Positions 1 through 11,927 of a stretch of 64,000 bases of DNA are shown here, in pieces. This DNA is from Undaria pinnatifida (Eukaryota; Sar; Phaeophyceae; Laminariales; Alariaceae). A model generated the notes under the pieces. That model was not told the DNA's origin, ran no database searches, and was given only the letters and a program-made list of their open reading frames with translations. How positions within the stretch are numbered: position 1 is the first letter of the stretch; each line of letters begins with the position of its first letter. The stretch is taken from NCBI GenBank assembly GCA_012845835.1, contig JABAKD010000021.1:11960795-12024794 (forward strand). The letters run 5' to 3'. The position numbers and the translations under genes are program-made.

Positions 1-620
1 GGGGGGGGGGGAGGGCTTTAGGTCGCATAGATGCAGGGGTTTGCTATACGCGTGTTGCTAGGTCTAGGCGATGGTGCGGGTGGTGGGAAAGGAGGAGGCG
101 TTGGGGGCGGGGGTGGGTGGGAATTGCAGCAGCGGCATGGACGGCTCTAAAAAGATAACGAGGCGATATCCAGGTTGTGGGAGTGTTTATTACTCTGGCG
201 GGTTTCGATATTAGGTAAGGCGCTTAAGCAAGAGAAAGCGAGCAAAAGGAAAAAATAAAAGAAAAAAGGGGCGGGGCGAGGGGAGGATTTTCAACAGGTT
301 TAGGTCACATTATAAAATATTAAAATAATCTCCAGCTATGAGATCAAGGATTTAGTCGACACTGATGTTCGCAACATTGTGTGTGATCCTCCGATCGCGC
401 GTATTAATCATATATGTAGGGGCTTGCTATACGCGCGGTGCTGGGTCTAGGCGATCGTGCGGGGTGTGGGGAAGGAGGGGGCGTGGGAGGGGGGATGAAT
501 GAAAGCTACGTCATGGATGGCGAGACAGATAATGACGTGATATCAATTGCTTAAAAGTGTTTATTACTCTGGTCGATTTTGATCGTAAGTGGGGCGTTTG
601 AACGAACTGGGCGATATATA
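1..620 (+). repeat. G-tract interspersed repeat, copy A (cut by window edge)
   Basis: This stretch has G runs, 'ctaggtctaggcgat', 'cgcgtgttgctaggtctagg' and 'gtgtttattactctgg' blocks that occur again near 18.9, 25.0 and 57.3 kb, and in reverse complement near 22.5 and 58.5 kb. Two partial internal units are visible, at about 1-300 and 310-600. The second begins with a degenerate form of the family terminus ('ctccagctatgagatc' at about 331). The element continues beyond the left edge, so its full structure is unknown. It has no coding content; open frames across it come from homopolymer runs. Confidence 0.7.
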
Positions 621-1560
621 TCGTAATTCGAACCAACCAGTTTGGTGAGAGTAGAGTGGTGTGTACGGTGCGGCGTTGTTTTCGGCCGCATTTTAATGGA
701 CTTTAAGTCACCTTATATACCATTTCAACCCGCACCGCACTACGCCGCGCCGTAAAATGCTGAAAACGGAATTAATTGCGGTTCTGTTCTACAAAGTTCC
801 ACGCTGTCAAAATCCCAGGAAGATTGAATGTTTGTTGCGAAGCCCAGTTTTCTTATTAATACTGCTTTGACATGTTTTAGACCTATCATGTCAATAGATT
901 CCGACCGAATCAGGCTCGCTCTTCTCGCAAACGGGGTTGGGGGAACCAACTTGATAAATGCATGAGAAACTATGAAAATGAAGTGAAACGAGGCTGAGAG
1001 AAATTATCGTGATGGAACAGCAGCCGAAGCAGCAAAGCGTCTGGGAAATGAGGCCTATAAAATGTATGCAGATTGAGACTGGCCCATGAGACCAGGCAAA
1101 CAACAAGACAGACAGCTGAGTATTACAAAATAAATGAGTTGGAACAGTGCGCTGGATCAATGAGACCGGCGACGGAAACGCGCCTGAGACATGGAACTGA
1201 TAAACTCAATCTCAGAAATGAACCTGAGAAACGAGCCCGAATGAGTCCCACCCCCATCACTGAGTTTGTCGGGCACTCTGCACATAATATTGCGTGTCAA
1301 GTAATTCTTTGTGACATATTTAGTGCGCAATTTAGCGCTTGATGGCATTGCGTCTTCATCCTGCCATGAAACGCGTTGCTTTCATTATATAATCCTACCG
1401 CAACACTTGGCATGCGAAACAATTAAAAACGTTTGGCATGTGCTTACTCCTGAGAGTGTGTGCACATAACTCTAGACATGGGGCAACAAACGGTACAAAT
1501 AGTCTATCCGAAGCACGGGTGCCGGCGATGCGGGGACCCCTGCGGAGCTCTTGTCCACAT
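621..1560. other. No gene recognised
   Basis: Only short overlapping reading frames occur on both strands, none with a recognisable motif, coiled coil or membrane segment. No repeat family seen elsewhere in the window was recognised here. A single exon of a spliced gene cannot be excluded. Confidence 0.4.
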
Positions 1561-2096
1561 GTGCCAGGTACGGTCTTTTCTCTTCGTGTTTTACACGTAC
1601 CAAATTTCTAACTTTATATTTTTCTTATTTTCATGGTCCGGCTTGTTTTGTTGTGTGCTCGCACCGGGTACGTCTGTTAACATTTCACTTGCTTTACCTG
1701 TATGTATTAATTGCGGTTGTTTTTGGTCTTCTCTGTCTCGCAGTCTGTAACCATACAAGTACTATCTCTCTTGATTAATCACAGCATTGGTGCCAGACAT
1801 CTCTCAGGTGCCACGTATGACCTTTTCTATTTGTGTTTTATGCTCAACAAAGTTCGAACGTCTTATTTTTCTTATTTTCATGGTCTGGCTTGTTTTGTTG
1901 TGTGCTCGCACCCATTACGTTGTTAGGCTTGCATTGTTGTGTGCTCGTACCCGGTACGTTAGCATTTCATTTGCTTTACCGTTTTTAATTGCGCTTTTTT
2001 GTTTTTTTTCCCTGTCTCACAGTCTGTGACCACACAATTATCAACAGTATCGCTCTAGGTTTAATCACATAATTAGTACCAGGCATCTCTCTAGGA
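1561..2096 (+). repeat. Two-copy tandem duplication, unit about 248 bp, pyrimidine-rich
   Basis: Copy 1 (1561-1808) and copy 2 (1809-2096) align throughout. Both begin GTGCCA-GTA and contain 'cttattttcatggtc', 'ttgttttgttgtgtgctcgc' and 'catttcacttgctttacc'-like blocks. Both end with a T/C-rich tract closed by 'ctcgcagtctgt' or 'ctcacagtctgt' and a 'caggcatctctc' block. Copy 2 carries about 40 extra bases that re-duplicate the 'tgttgtgtgctcg' segment. The T/C tract plus CAG resembles a 3' splice site, but no flanking exon is recognisable. Confidence 0.7.
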
Positions 2097-3299
2097 TTAA
2101 CCGGCACCAACACTGGGCGCAATGATGTCGCTGGGTAGAAGGAATTAATACAACACACACGCACCGACCGCGTTTGGGCCCATGTCCAGCCACAAAACAA
2201 ACTATAAAGTAAAGGCGTTCTTATTACCATGGTGCGAGAATGCAGCACTCGGCTGCGCAAGCTATGCGCGTGTGTCCTACAGAGGTACTTCCATTGGAGT
2301 CTGCCAGTGAAAAACGTCGCCGTACCTTAATAATCTAGCAACGCCCGGGTTTCTTCGTGTGAAGGAACGATACTGAAATCGTCAGTTATATTCACCAATT
2401 TACCCGCCTGTATCCCCAAAGAGAATACCTGTGGTACAACGCACACGCACCGGCGGGTATTAATTATTTTTATAACGACGCCGAAAGAAGGAGATCACGA
2501 CAGTTCCGCGCTGTTCTTTGGAAAATGTATTCACAGTCCTGGAAGGCACGGCAGGTGCCTGGTCCGCATTGCTACATACCAGGTACCTAGTGGGCTCGTG
2601 CCACAAGTGTCTCAAAACCATCACGTACGCCTGAAAAGCAAAGTTAAAGGCTACGATGATACTGCCGCAATGGCGTGATGTGTCTGTAATCGTTCATTTT
2701 AGCGAGCCTCACATGCTCAGCTCTCAGATTGGCGGCTTCAAGTACAATCCTCGATATGTTGGCTGCAAGGCGGATCGTCGTTCGCGTACTCACCAGCCAA
2801 GAGCGACTGAAACCAAGCTCTCGGCGCCAGACGACCTGTGCTCTGGCTCATTTGCAGCGCGGAAGATTGGGTTTCCATCCCCTATTCCTCCGAAAAGAAT
2901 GCCAACGTCTTTTCCATAAAACCGTCAAGCCGTGTGGGTGTCCTTTTCCCTCCAAGGGTTTCCGCTGCCTAGTATCCGCCTCCAAGGTCCCGTTTCTCCG
3001 CCCCTCTTGGCTGCCGAGTCCGACCCAAACAACCCGCAGCGAAAACATCGCTTCGGGATTGATTGGCGTGCGAGTTAGGAGACCTACCGGTGGACAGGTG
3101 AGACTCGCAATGGAGCTACAGTTCCGCAAGAAAATATACACGAAAGTAGTTTCGATTTACTTCCCGCCAGCATTTTCCCACATGGATCTTGCCCTGCGTT
3201 CACCCGTCAAAAAGCACCGTCACACCACATCTGCCAGTTTTCTTTCCCCTCAACAGGGTCGGTGGATGGGCGTCGCCACGTGGTAAGGCCCAGCTTCTC
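2097..3299. other. No assigned gene; one doubtful 185-codon ORF
   Basis: The + strand has a 185-codon frame at 2729-3286. The product would be basic and Ser/Arg/Pro-rich, with no recognised domain, signal peptide or repeat. A second + frame (2656-2919) and a - frame (2848-3141) overlap it, so the openness may be due to composition alone. It could be an exon or decayed coding DNA. Nothing in the sequence decides this. Confidence 0.2.
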
Positions 3300-3924
3300 C
3301 TAGAATTCAGGGTACGGGTTTGTTACAGAGTTGTTGACGAGTGCCTTTCGTACAAAACACAACACCGACATCGCACATTTTTCTTGCCGCAACGTAACAA
3401 CCTTGAAATATTTTTTATAAAGTACTGTACCTGGTACACACGAGTACTCGTATTAGACAATATACCTGGTACGAGAAGCCAAACGATGAATGGAAGAACT
3501 TGTACTACAAGTCTAGACTACCGTTACAGCAGCTCGTGCCTGCTGTCGCCATTCAATTACACTAACCCGCGATACCTCTGCTGTTCGAAAATGCGATGCC
3601 GATGTGTTCTAGGGGTACTACGAGGCCACCGTACGTGTAACTCGTATTATTATCGATCCTGTACGATGCACTACAGCGTCGCTCATGTTCGTACAACAAT
3701 CACGTGCCGTATTATTAGTAGCACCGGGTCGTATCGCCCAGCAGCACCGCTCATATTCGCACAACAATCACGTGCCACATTAGTACCGGGTATCGCCCAG
3801 CAGGTGTGTGATATATGCAACATGCAGAAGCAAACAACTACAGCAGATATGCGATCGCTGTAACAGCAAGACCAGAGGTTGTTGACCGGTCGTTAGAATC
3901 GCACTGCTGCTGCCGCCAGCGTAA
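3300..3924. other. No gene recognised; GTAC-rich DNA
   Basis: A 224-codon + frame (3189-3863) crosses this stretch but is rich in Tyr, Cys, Arg and Thr and shows no domain. It looks like chance translation of repeated 'acctggtac', 'cgtacg' and 'cgcccagcagcacc' blocks. Similar blocks appear near 21.2, 31.4 and 37.8 kb, which supports repeat-derived rather than coding DNA. Confidence 0.3.
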
Positions 3925-4015
3925 CAACAACAGCAACAGCAATCCACAGCAACAGCAACCACCACCACCACCACCACAACAGCAACAGCAACAGCAAAAA
4001 CAACAGCAAGAACAA
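3925..4015 (+). repeat. CAA/CAG/CAC trinucleotide microsatellite
   Basis: This is an interrupted run of caacag and cac triplets. On the + strand it would encode Asn/Gln, then Pro, then Gln tracts inside a 121-codon frame (3815-4180). On the - strand the same tract reads as Cys, Gly, Trp or Leu runs. Multi-frame openness of this kind is expected of a triplet repeat. No domain flanks it, so a polyglutamine protein is possible but not supported. Confidence 0.8.
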
Positions 4016-7000
4016 GTTTGGTTTTGTAGTTTGCGTTGGCGTGGCGGGGACAAATGCGTCGTCACCCCCGGCTGTCCATATCATCGCAACGGATCGCAGG
4101 CTCTAGCAGACGCAAGTGACAACACGTATGGCACCCGGGATATATATATGTCACCTTGCGCGCATTGTGTTGCCCGCTGATGCTGCTGATTGTTTGGCGA
4201 CGGTTGAAGCACGACAGCTACAGCAGTAGCTTGATACAGCACGCCCTCCATTCCCGATCTGTGCTCTTGCAGCAACTGCGAGGCGGTTGCTCAACCATTT
4301 TCATTATCTCACTTGTTGCGGAACATATGTTACACCTCTGCGTTTACCGATGGGAGTTCTGCAAAACGGGTATTGTGAGCCAATATGTCTGCGACTGGAT
4401 CAACTGTTATGTTGCCCCTATTCTGTTGGCTCGTCCTCGTAATATGAACGGTATTTGTCATGGCGTGTAGTAGAAGCTGGAAAAAAAGGTTGAAAAACCG
4501 ATCAAATAAAGATTTTCTCCATCTGGCTGGAAACGTCGACGATACCGGCGTTGATTGCTGTATCATTTAGCGTTTTAGACCTTTTTGAGCGAAACGTCTG
4601 AAGACAACGGAAGTATTTCGTCCCAAACTACTGACAGCGGGGTGTAGGTGGTTGGCTAGACCAAAGCCTACCATGCACCATTGATAGGTGGATTTACGTC
4701 GGTTGGGTGGCTGTTTTACGCCCGAGTTGTATCGGAACAGTGTGTATTGTAAACAGGGAGGAAAATTCTGCCGCAATTAGCCCACGTTGCAACCGAAGTG
4801 GCGGTGCATACGAATCATCATCTGCCAATATATAAAGGGGGGTCCACGTTGCCCTCTCACTTCCACGGCATGCCAGCGGAGGGTCTTCTCTGGCCTCTGG
4901 CGTACGCGGCCGGATCCTCTGCATGGCCTAGCGTATGTTTCCACACTACCAGTACATCAGCAGCCCGTTACTTCTGCCGTTAGCAACTGAGGTTGCATGC
5001 GAATACCTCCTGCTGTTATGGAGTGAGTGGCGTTGCGCATGGTTGGGTACGCTTGCTGTCATGCCTGCTGCTGCTGTTTCTTGAGCTATACCATAGGCAT
5101 GGGCACCGCATGGTTTTTCTACGTTATTCAGGCCGTGCATTGGGCACCACTGCTGTGAACGTCACATTTTGGTGCAACGCTGACCCTCTGCTGCTGCGCC
5201 CTACACGCACACGACTAATGTAGTACGTTCATGGGAGGGTCGCGTCTATTGCACAGCTGTTGTGCAGCCAAATGATTAACGAGCTAAACACTCTTTTTCT
5301 TTACAGAAGGTTGAGCAGCAGGGCGGTCGTAAGCGCTCCTGTATATCCTGGAGATCGATCCTTCTTCTCCTTTGACAAAATTAACGCGCTCGATATTAAA
5401 CGGACCACCCGTCGCACCACGCCCTACGCTGTTGTTTTAATTTTACTCAGTATTTTTTACCTGTCTATAAATGATTTGCAAATGTTTCATTAGACATATT
5501 TAAGCCTCGAGTTTGGCGTTAAGTAGTTCCAAATGGAAGATCATGGCCATGCGATATTTTTCATTTTCTTGGGCGAAACTTGACCCGACGTCTAAAACTT
5601 GAAATAGTGGTCTCTTTCAGCATGCCTAGAAAGCAAAACCGAGGAAGGACCAAACTCTTGGAAATAGAGTAGGGCTTCAGAATGATAGAGCAGGAGCGAG
5701 CGCGCGACGAACGATTTCAGAGCCCCAGCTCTCTCACCGCAGAGCGCGCCAGGATAGGAGGAATCTCGTGGGCGCTTTCCATCGGCAGCTAGTTGTGCTG
5801 TGGTTGGTTTGGCTGTTGGGATGCTATTGGTCTGTGTGCTGTGCTGTAATGTTCTTGTTTTGTGATGCAAGTGTGGTGTACTGTGTGCTGTGTGTGCTTG
5901 CTCGGTGCACAGACTCGTTGTGTGCTCAATCCTTGTAAAAAAAGTGAGGACTCTTTTTCAAGTAATAGTTCGTGGAGGCACGCTGCTAAACCATGAGAGC
6001 GGGAAGCCTCTGACCACCGCCAGCGTTGCTGATGATGTGGTACACGTAGGTTGATCACTTCGGGTTCGTGATACACCAAGCGGCTTGCTGTAGATGGGCT
6101 GAGCGTTGAAATTACGGCGAGCTGTGAGCTGTGCTAGCTTTGCTAGCCGTGCTGCTGCTGGGTCTGTTGGCGTTGCCTCGTGCGTTTGTCATCTAAATTG
6201 CTGTTTATTTGCTGGAAAATACTCGGAAAGTTGCTTCAAAATATGCTCTTGGGCCCAAAGGTGCCCTAGTGCAATTTTTGGAAAATCCACATCTCACGCT
6301 GGTCGTGAGCGAAAACATTGACATTATTTTTCACGTTTCAAGACGATAGGGCTTAATTCGGTTTATATCCAAATATATAGGCCTATCGTCAGGCTTACAT
6401 ATGTCTTTTGATCAACTTCAATACTGACGACCTTCTGCCGGCACTTGTGGAATGGAAAAAGAAGCAGTCGGCAAGGGTCATGCCTTTGGGCGTATTTGCT
6501 GCATGTGACAGTGCCTGCAGTTTTTCGGCTTAGCGCATAGCTCAGCAACCTGCTGATGGTCCATAATGCATGGCACCCTTACATCGGTACAAACGATGAC
6601 GGCGCGAGCATCTGCGAAAACATGTTCCAGGTATTGGTTACCTATATGATGGTGGACGCATGTCTTGTCAAATGATCAATCCCCAAAGGTGTGCCTTCCA
6701 AGCCAGCACCTTCGGAATTAAGCAGTCGCTTCGAAAACATAGCATGTATGTTTTGAGACGTTTGACCCCTCGTTTTCAGGGGCGCAGGGCCTAGGCATGT
6801 TCGATTCCATCTTGCCCTCTAAACCTAGATGCCCGTACCGAGATCGACGGGAACATATAACTGACACACCTAAAAGCGGCTTATACCGACGGGTCGGTTC
6901 CTGTGACTTCTTTCTTGATCTACCTGACCAGCATGTTCGCTTTGATTCTGTGACTCACGCTCGCTCTGCTGTATGTCGACGATAACCTGTATGAGCGTCC

Positions 7001-9420
7001 GTCGGGACTGTTCGCGCAACCCACCAACCGATTCACGCACGGCTTCAAAATTCGTACCTTGGTACTGGTTTGTTCTTAATCCACTGGCGAGGTTGACGCC
7101 TGTTGCCAGCGGTTGGCCGCTTCGACTAGCTTGGTAAATTGTTTGTGCGGCAGGCGCTTTATCGCACATTGCTTTTCGTAGCGCGTTTTAATGGTGTCGC
7201 ATAGGAGGGTGCTCAGACCTGACTGAGGGCACGCCGTGACTTTCGTCATTAGTGTTTTCGGGCGCGAACACAGTGCGCAACAACACCCTTGTAGCCACAC
7301 AACTACAGCAATGCAGCAGCAACAGCAGCATCAGCAGTGTCAGGCGCACCATAATTGTACTAGTAGCACCTAGCTATCGTTTAAGACGCAAGGAAACATG
7401 CATCTTTCCTCAGTTACCGTTTGCCGACCTAGTGTAGCCTACCCAGCATGGACAACAAAGCAGCAACATATTGCCAACTTATCACTGCCCACAGCTCTAG
7501 CTAGTCACCGCTACGATATTTGCCGTCGCACGGTTACACCTGCCTATCTTCGTATATTCATCCATAATGTCTTTTCATTGATCGTATGCCAAGCAGTAAT
7601 TCCCCCTTTAATGAAGTTTTTCATTGATCGCTCGTTCGGTGCAGCAGCAAAGGCTACGTAAATAGCACCACCGATCGGGACCATTGCTGTCGTGGACGTA
7701 GGAGACACAGCAGCAGCAGTATCGACAGCCATCAGCAACAACACCTTGATAACAGACGGCAGGCTGCTGAGCATTCATATATACTTAGTTTCATTTGTCG
7801 AATTTTGACTTTTCCAGACGCCATGTTGGTGCCAACCACGTTTAACAACAAAATGTTCACCTCGGGAAAATCCATTAGGATGGTTCATCCGAACAAGTGC
7901 AAGTGGGAGCAGAGCGACCTAAGTATCCACACGTTGAAAAAAACACAGCGCATCTAATAAAGCATGCATCAGTGTTTTTTCAAGGACGAATGGTGGTGGC
8001 ACTATAGTGTACTGACACACAACCTACCGCAACCAAACAGGCCAAACCACCTCCCTCTACGTGGGCGCATACTTATGTAGCAGACGCCATTCCATCGCCA
8101 AGGCTCCTCACCTTTTCGATCTTCATACTTCCTTCAGTATACGTGACGTGGAAAATCGATCGTTTGGCCACCCAATCTCATACGACGCTACCTACTTTGC
8201 TTGTGCTGGGAGTATGATATGTACTGGGGAACAGGGCGTCGTTGGTTCCCATCCGTGCTGCAATACGGCGGTTTATCCAAAGATAGCTTTTGACTTATCG
8301 TTCCGCCTGATAATGAGTAAAGCAGTCTTGTCTGCGTTGTTTTGGAGGCGACCGTTTGGCTTTTGTCTACATCGAGCTACATCGAGCTCGATATATCAAG
8401 TGGACTATATATGATAGACTTGCTACGCGTTGCAATATAACGTCCTGTAGTATTACGGCTTTGGTTAAAGTCGTTTTCATGGTGCAAGGCAAATGCATAG
8501 GGCTGTAGGGCACGCATAAGCATGGGATAGTGTGCGCTGGTTGATTTTCGCCGCAAAAAAGCAGAAACGTTATTGAATTATGGATGTTAAGATTTACATC
8601 ATATATGGATATCGAGATCCATGTCTTTGTTGATGTGCAGTCACGTCGCGCGAGTGAAGTATCTTAATGTAAATGCAGGGAAATACAATAAGCGGCGACG
8701 TTATATTTTCTTCTTCTCGCCGAAGCACTGTATCCAACTATCTTTCGGGACATTGAATACATTGTAAGATAACTAGCTTGTGGTGCGAATTTTCAGCTTA
8801 CCAACGGGAACTAACAGATGGAGATTCCCCGCATATTGTTTCGCTCTGCATCTAGATTACTTTGTGTTCTCAAGGTAGTGACTACGAATCAAATAGATAC
8901 TAGTAGACTAGAGTCCATCTTCCAATAAACATTGGCTCCTGCGTACCGTTACAGCGACAGCATGCGGCTGCCCCGGGGGCACGTGCCGCGCTAGAGATTG
9001 TCCCTAACAATTTGGCAGGAGGAAAACGTGATTTTTCCCGTCAAGCACGATGGATTACGCGACATTCCTTTCAGACGTATTTTTGTCGCCCGCTTGTTGT
9101 TCACGACAGACTGCCGGTGTGGGTTTTAGATCAGAACTTTTCTGTCCAAACCGCTTTTCGGGAAGGCGTTGGGTATGAGAATCTTTACAGTGATTGGGTT
9201 GCAGTGCTGCTATGTGTACCGTATGTAAACCGCATTGTTGCAACCACACGGCCGAAGACTCACGCTTGAGGCATCCTCGCCATCTGTTGTTGTTTCTTTT
9301 TGCTGCTGGGTGCACGAACAGTAGGCCCGCGCAGCTCAGGACTGTGTTCGCTTGCCCCGGCCACTTCCCCGTGCTACGCCACACCAGAGGTTCGACAACC
9401 GTCACTGGCTTTTCGAGAAC
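4016..9420. other. 5.4 kb without a recognisable gene
   Basis: Reading frames here are short (mostly 60-117 codons), overlap on both strands and contain no motif I recognise. Small features include CAG-rich patches at 7297-7345 and 7705-7740 and generally mixed composition. The last 400 bases lead into the first EsV-1-7 gene and would hold its promoter and 5' UTR, but no TATA box or other element can be assigned with confidence. Antisense frames reaching into that gene (for example 9055-9621) are shadows of its repeats. Confidence 0.4.
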
Positions 9421-11346
9421 ATGGGCCTTTGCTTCTACGAGTCCTGCACGAGGCGTTCGAGTCTTAATTTCGAAGGCAGCAAGACCGCGGCGTACTGCAG
9501 GCAGCACGCTGAAGAGGGCATGGTGAATGTTGTCCGCAAGCGTTGCTCCCGCGATTCCTGCCCTAAATTCGGGAGCTATAGCATCGAGGGCAGCAGTCGA
9601 GCAATGTATTGCAGACAGCATGCTGGGGACGGCATGGTGAATGTTCGCGTGAAACGTTGCTCACATGGCTCCTGCACTACGAGGCCAAGCTTTAACGTCC
9701 AGGGCGCCAAGACGCCGTTGTATTGTCGGCAACATGCTGAGGACGGCATGGTTAGGGTTGGCCGCAGGTATTGTTCGCATGGCCACTGCACGAGCGGGCC
9801 CAGGTACAATGCCAAGGGAATCAAGACCCCGTTATACTGCCGGCAACATGCCGAGGACGGCATGGTTGACGTGTGCGGTAGACGTTGTTCGCATGACGAC
9901 TGCATGGGCTGGGCAAGTTATAACGTCGAGGGAACGAAGACCCCTCTATTCTGCAAGGAACATGCTGGGGACGGTATGATAGATGTTGTCTGCCGACGTT
10001 GCTCGAACGCTTCCTGCATGACTCGTCCGAACTTTAACTTCAAGGACCGTACTCCAGCGTTATACTGCAAGCGACATGCTAAGGACGGTATGATGGACGT
10101 CAACAACAGGCGTTGTCGCCATGCTTCCTGCACGAGGATGGCAACATTCAACGTGGAAGGTAGTAAACCAGCGGTTTACTGCAGGCAGCATGCCGAAGAC
10201 GGCATGGTCGACGTTTGGACGAAGCAGTGCGCACATGGTGGCTGTACAACGAATCCAAGCTACAATTTCGAGGGCACCAAGACGACGCGGTTCTGCAGGA
10301 AACATGCGGAAGAAGGGATGGTCGATGTTTGCAGCAAGCGTTGCTCAAATTTATCCTGCACACGTCAAGCAAACTACGGCGTCGCGGGCAGCAAGAAGGG
10401 GGAATACTGCAAGAAACATGCAGAGGCAGGCATGGTTAACGTGTACATCAACAGTTGCTCGCATCCCTCCTGCCCAAAGCTAGCGATATACAACGTGGAG
10501 AATAGCACAAGGGCAGCGTTCTGCTCCGAACATGCTGATGACGGCATGGTGGATGTCCACAAAATAAGTTGCTTGAATGCGTCCTGCACAAAGTGGCCAA
10601 GCTTTGCAGTCGTCGGCGTGACGACGGCTGCTTATTGCAAACAACATTCAGAGGAAGGCATGGTGAACGTTCGCAGCAGGCGTTGCTCCAATGCTTCGTG
10701 CTTAAAGCGGCCAACTTTTAACTTTGACGGCAAGGACCCGAGATATTGCAGGGAACATGCTGTGGGTGGCATGGTGGATGTTAAAAACGCGCGCTGTGCC
10801 CATGCCCCCTGCACGAAGCGCGCGTACCACAAGATGGAAGGCGGCGACGCGTTGGCGTACTGCTTGCAACATGCTTTGCGAGACGGGGTCACTCTGCCCC
10901 CCCGGCGTTGTTTGCATGATCGATGCACAACGGCACCAACTTTCAATGTTAAGGGCAGCAAGAAGGCGGCGTACTGCAAGCAACATGCTTCGGGCGATAT
11001 GGTTGATGTAAAAAACCGCCGTTGCTTACACGACTCTTGCACTCACGTGCCGTCGTGGGGTGTACTAACCGATGGTGTGGCCACAAGATGCCGCCGACAT
11101 ACTGGCGACATCTTGGAGGGCACGGTGGTCAACTTCCGCGCAAGATGCAAGGTGGAAGGCTGTAAGAAGGCATCACGTTGGGGACACCATGGCGAGCACC
11201 CTACCCATTGCCGTGACCACGCCCCTCTTGGCGACCAGCTCGTCTGCACGGTCGGTTCCGCTCGCAGCTCGAGAAGTCGCCAGAGCCCATCGTACCATCC
11301 CGTACGGTTCCCATCATCTCACGTTAAAGCTGAGTGTATGTATTGA
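9421..11346 (+). CDS. EsV-1-7 repeat protein, 16 modules (641 aa)
   Basis: This is a cysteine-rich protein made almost entirely of tandem 38-residue modules C-x4-C-x16-C-x2-H-x12, the EsV-1-7 motif. I count 16 C/C/C/H modules. Fourteen are canonical, with shared residues such as SC(T/M), (F/Y)NVEG, YC(R/K)QHA and (D/E)GMV(D/N)V. Module 12 has x15. Module 15 carries a WGVLTDG core and module 16 a SRWG...PTHCRDH...LVCT core. The tail is SPSY followed by KAECMY. Three Cys and one His per module suggest a metal-binding fold, which is inference. The ATG at 9421 is chosen because it lies two residues before the first Cys, as in the two sister genes; an in-frame ATG at 9352 would add 23 unrelated residues. 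There is no intron, signal peptide or membrane segment. Family members include IMM, which acts in early brown-algal development. The role of this protein is unknown. Confidence 0.93.
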   Translation: MGLCFYESCTRRSSLNFEGSKTAAYCRQHAEEGMVNVVRKRCSRDSCPKFGSYSIEGSSRAMYCRQHAGDGMVNVRVKRCSHGSCTTRPSFNVQGAKTPLYCRQHAEDGMVRVGRRYCSHGHCTSGPRYNAKGIKTPLYCRQHAEDGMVDVCGRRCSHDDCMGWASYNVEGTKTPLFCKEHAGDGMIDVVCRRCSNASCMTRPNFNFKDRTPALYCKRHAKDGMMDVNNRRCRHASCTRMATFNVEGSKPAVYCRQHAEDGMVDVWTKQCAHGGCTTNPSYNFEGTKTTRFCRKHAEEGMVDVCSKRCSNLSCTRQANYGVAGSKKGEYCKKHAEAGMVNVYINSCSHPSCPKLAIYNVENSTRAAFCSEHADDGMVDVHKISCLNASCTKWPSFAVVGVTTAAYCKQHSEEGMVNVRSRRCSNASCLKRPTFNFDGKDPRYCREHAVGGMVDVKNARCAHAPCTKRAYHKMEGGDALAYCLQHALRDGVTLPPRRCLHDRCTTAPTFNVKGSKKAAYCKQHASGDMVDVKNRRCLHDSCTHVPSWGVLTDGVATRCRRHTGDILEGTVVNFRARCKVEGCKKASRWGHHGEHPTHCRDHAPLGDQLVCTVGSARSSRSRQSPSYHPVRFPSSHVKAECMY

Positions 11347-11927
11347 GGTTGTTAGAAGCGAGCCAGCCGTTTCGGAGATAACGGTGAGGTCGTTCCCGGG
11401 GTCGTTATATTGCGGTGGCTGAGGGCAGCCTGCATCTAGTCTGGTTTATCAGTATCCTCCACACTATGTGGGTGAATTCGCCAGCAGTATCTACCAGTGT
11501 CCATGTGTTTTGTGTTTCCCCTTGGTTAGTTCCTTCCGGACATGTTTCAGCTCTACATAACCACGGAGACAGGTTCTGCAGCCTAGGCGATGGACTTGGT
11601 TGTTTCTTCCGTGACACACCATGCAAGGTGTCCCTTTCCTCATCACGAAGATAAATGCAAGCTTACACCAAGGGTACGTTGTATTTTGTCACGTTTTGGG
11701 CTCCACTGTTCAGGTACTGAGAGCTACTCGTGCGAGTTTTGCGCTTTTTGATTTTGGGGGCTCACGATATGTGGTTCTAGGGTTCACGTCATGTCCTAGA
11801 GGAACCACGACGACCACCGCCATTGTAATTGTTTGTCATGCAGCTCCAACCAAATGCAGACGCTAAAGCCCGTTTGGAGCGGCGTGATTGTGGTGGTGAC
11901 TACAGGGGGTAGAATACGATAATGCCG
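11347..11927. other. 3' flank of the 16-module gene; no gene seen
   Basis: This holds the presumed 3' UTR and terminator region. I see no AATAAA. Short frames on both strands carry no motif. The CDS stop (TGA, 11344-11346) directly follows the conserved C-terminal tail, so the gene is complete at its 3' end. Confidence 0.4.

Noticed and set aside
3189..3863. 224-codon + ORF
   Set aside because: No domain, unusual Tyr/Cys/Thr content and repeated short DNA motifs point to chance.
3815..4180. Polyglutamine protein
   Set aside because: The frame depends on a triplet microsatellite and has no flanking domain; the opposite strand is open too.
9055..11249. Many antisense and alternate-frame ORFs inside the 16-module EsV-1-7 gene
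   Set aside because: They reflect the 114-bp periodic sequence. Only the + frame ending at 11346 shows the ordered Cys/His pattern. The same holds for the shadows within the other two genes.
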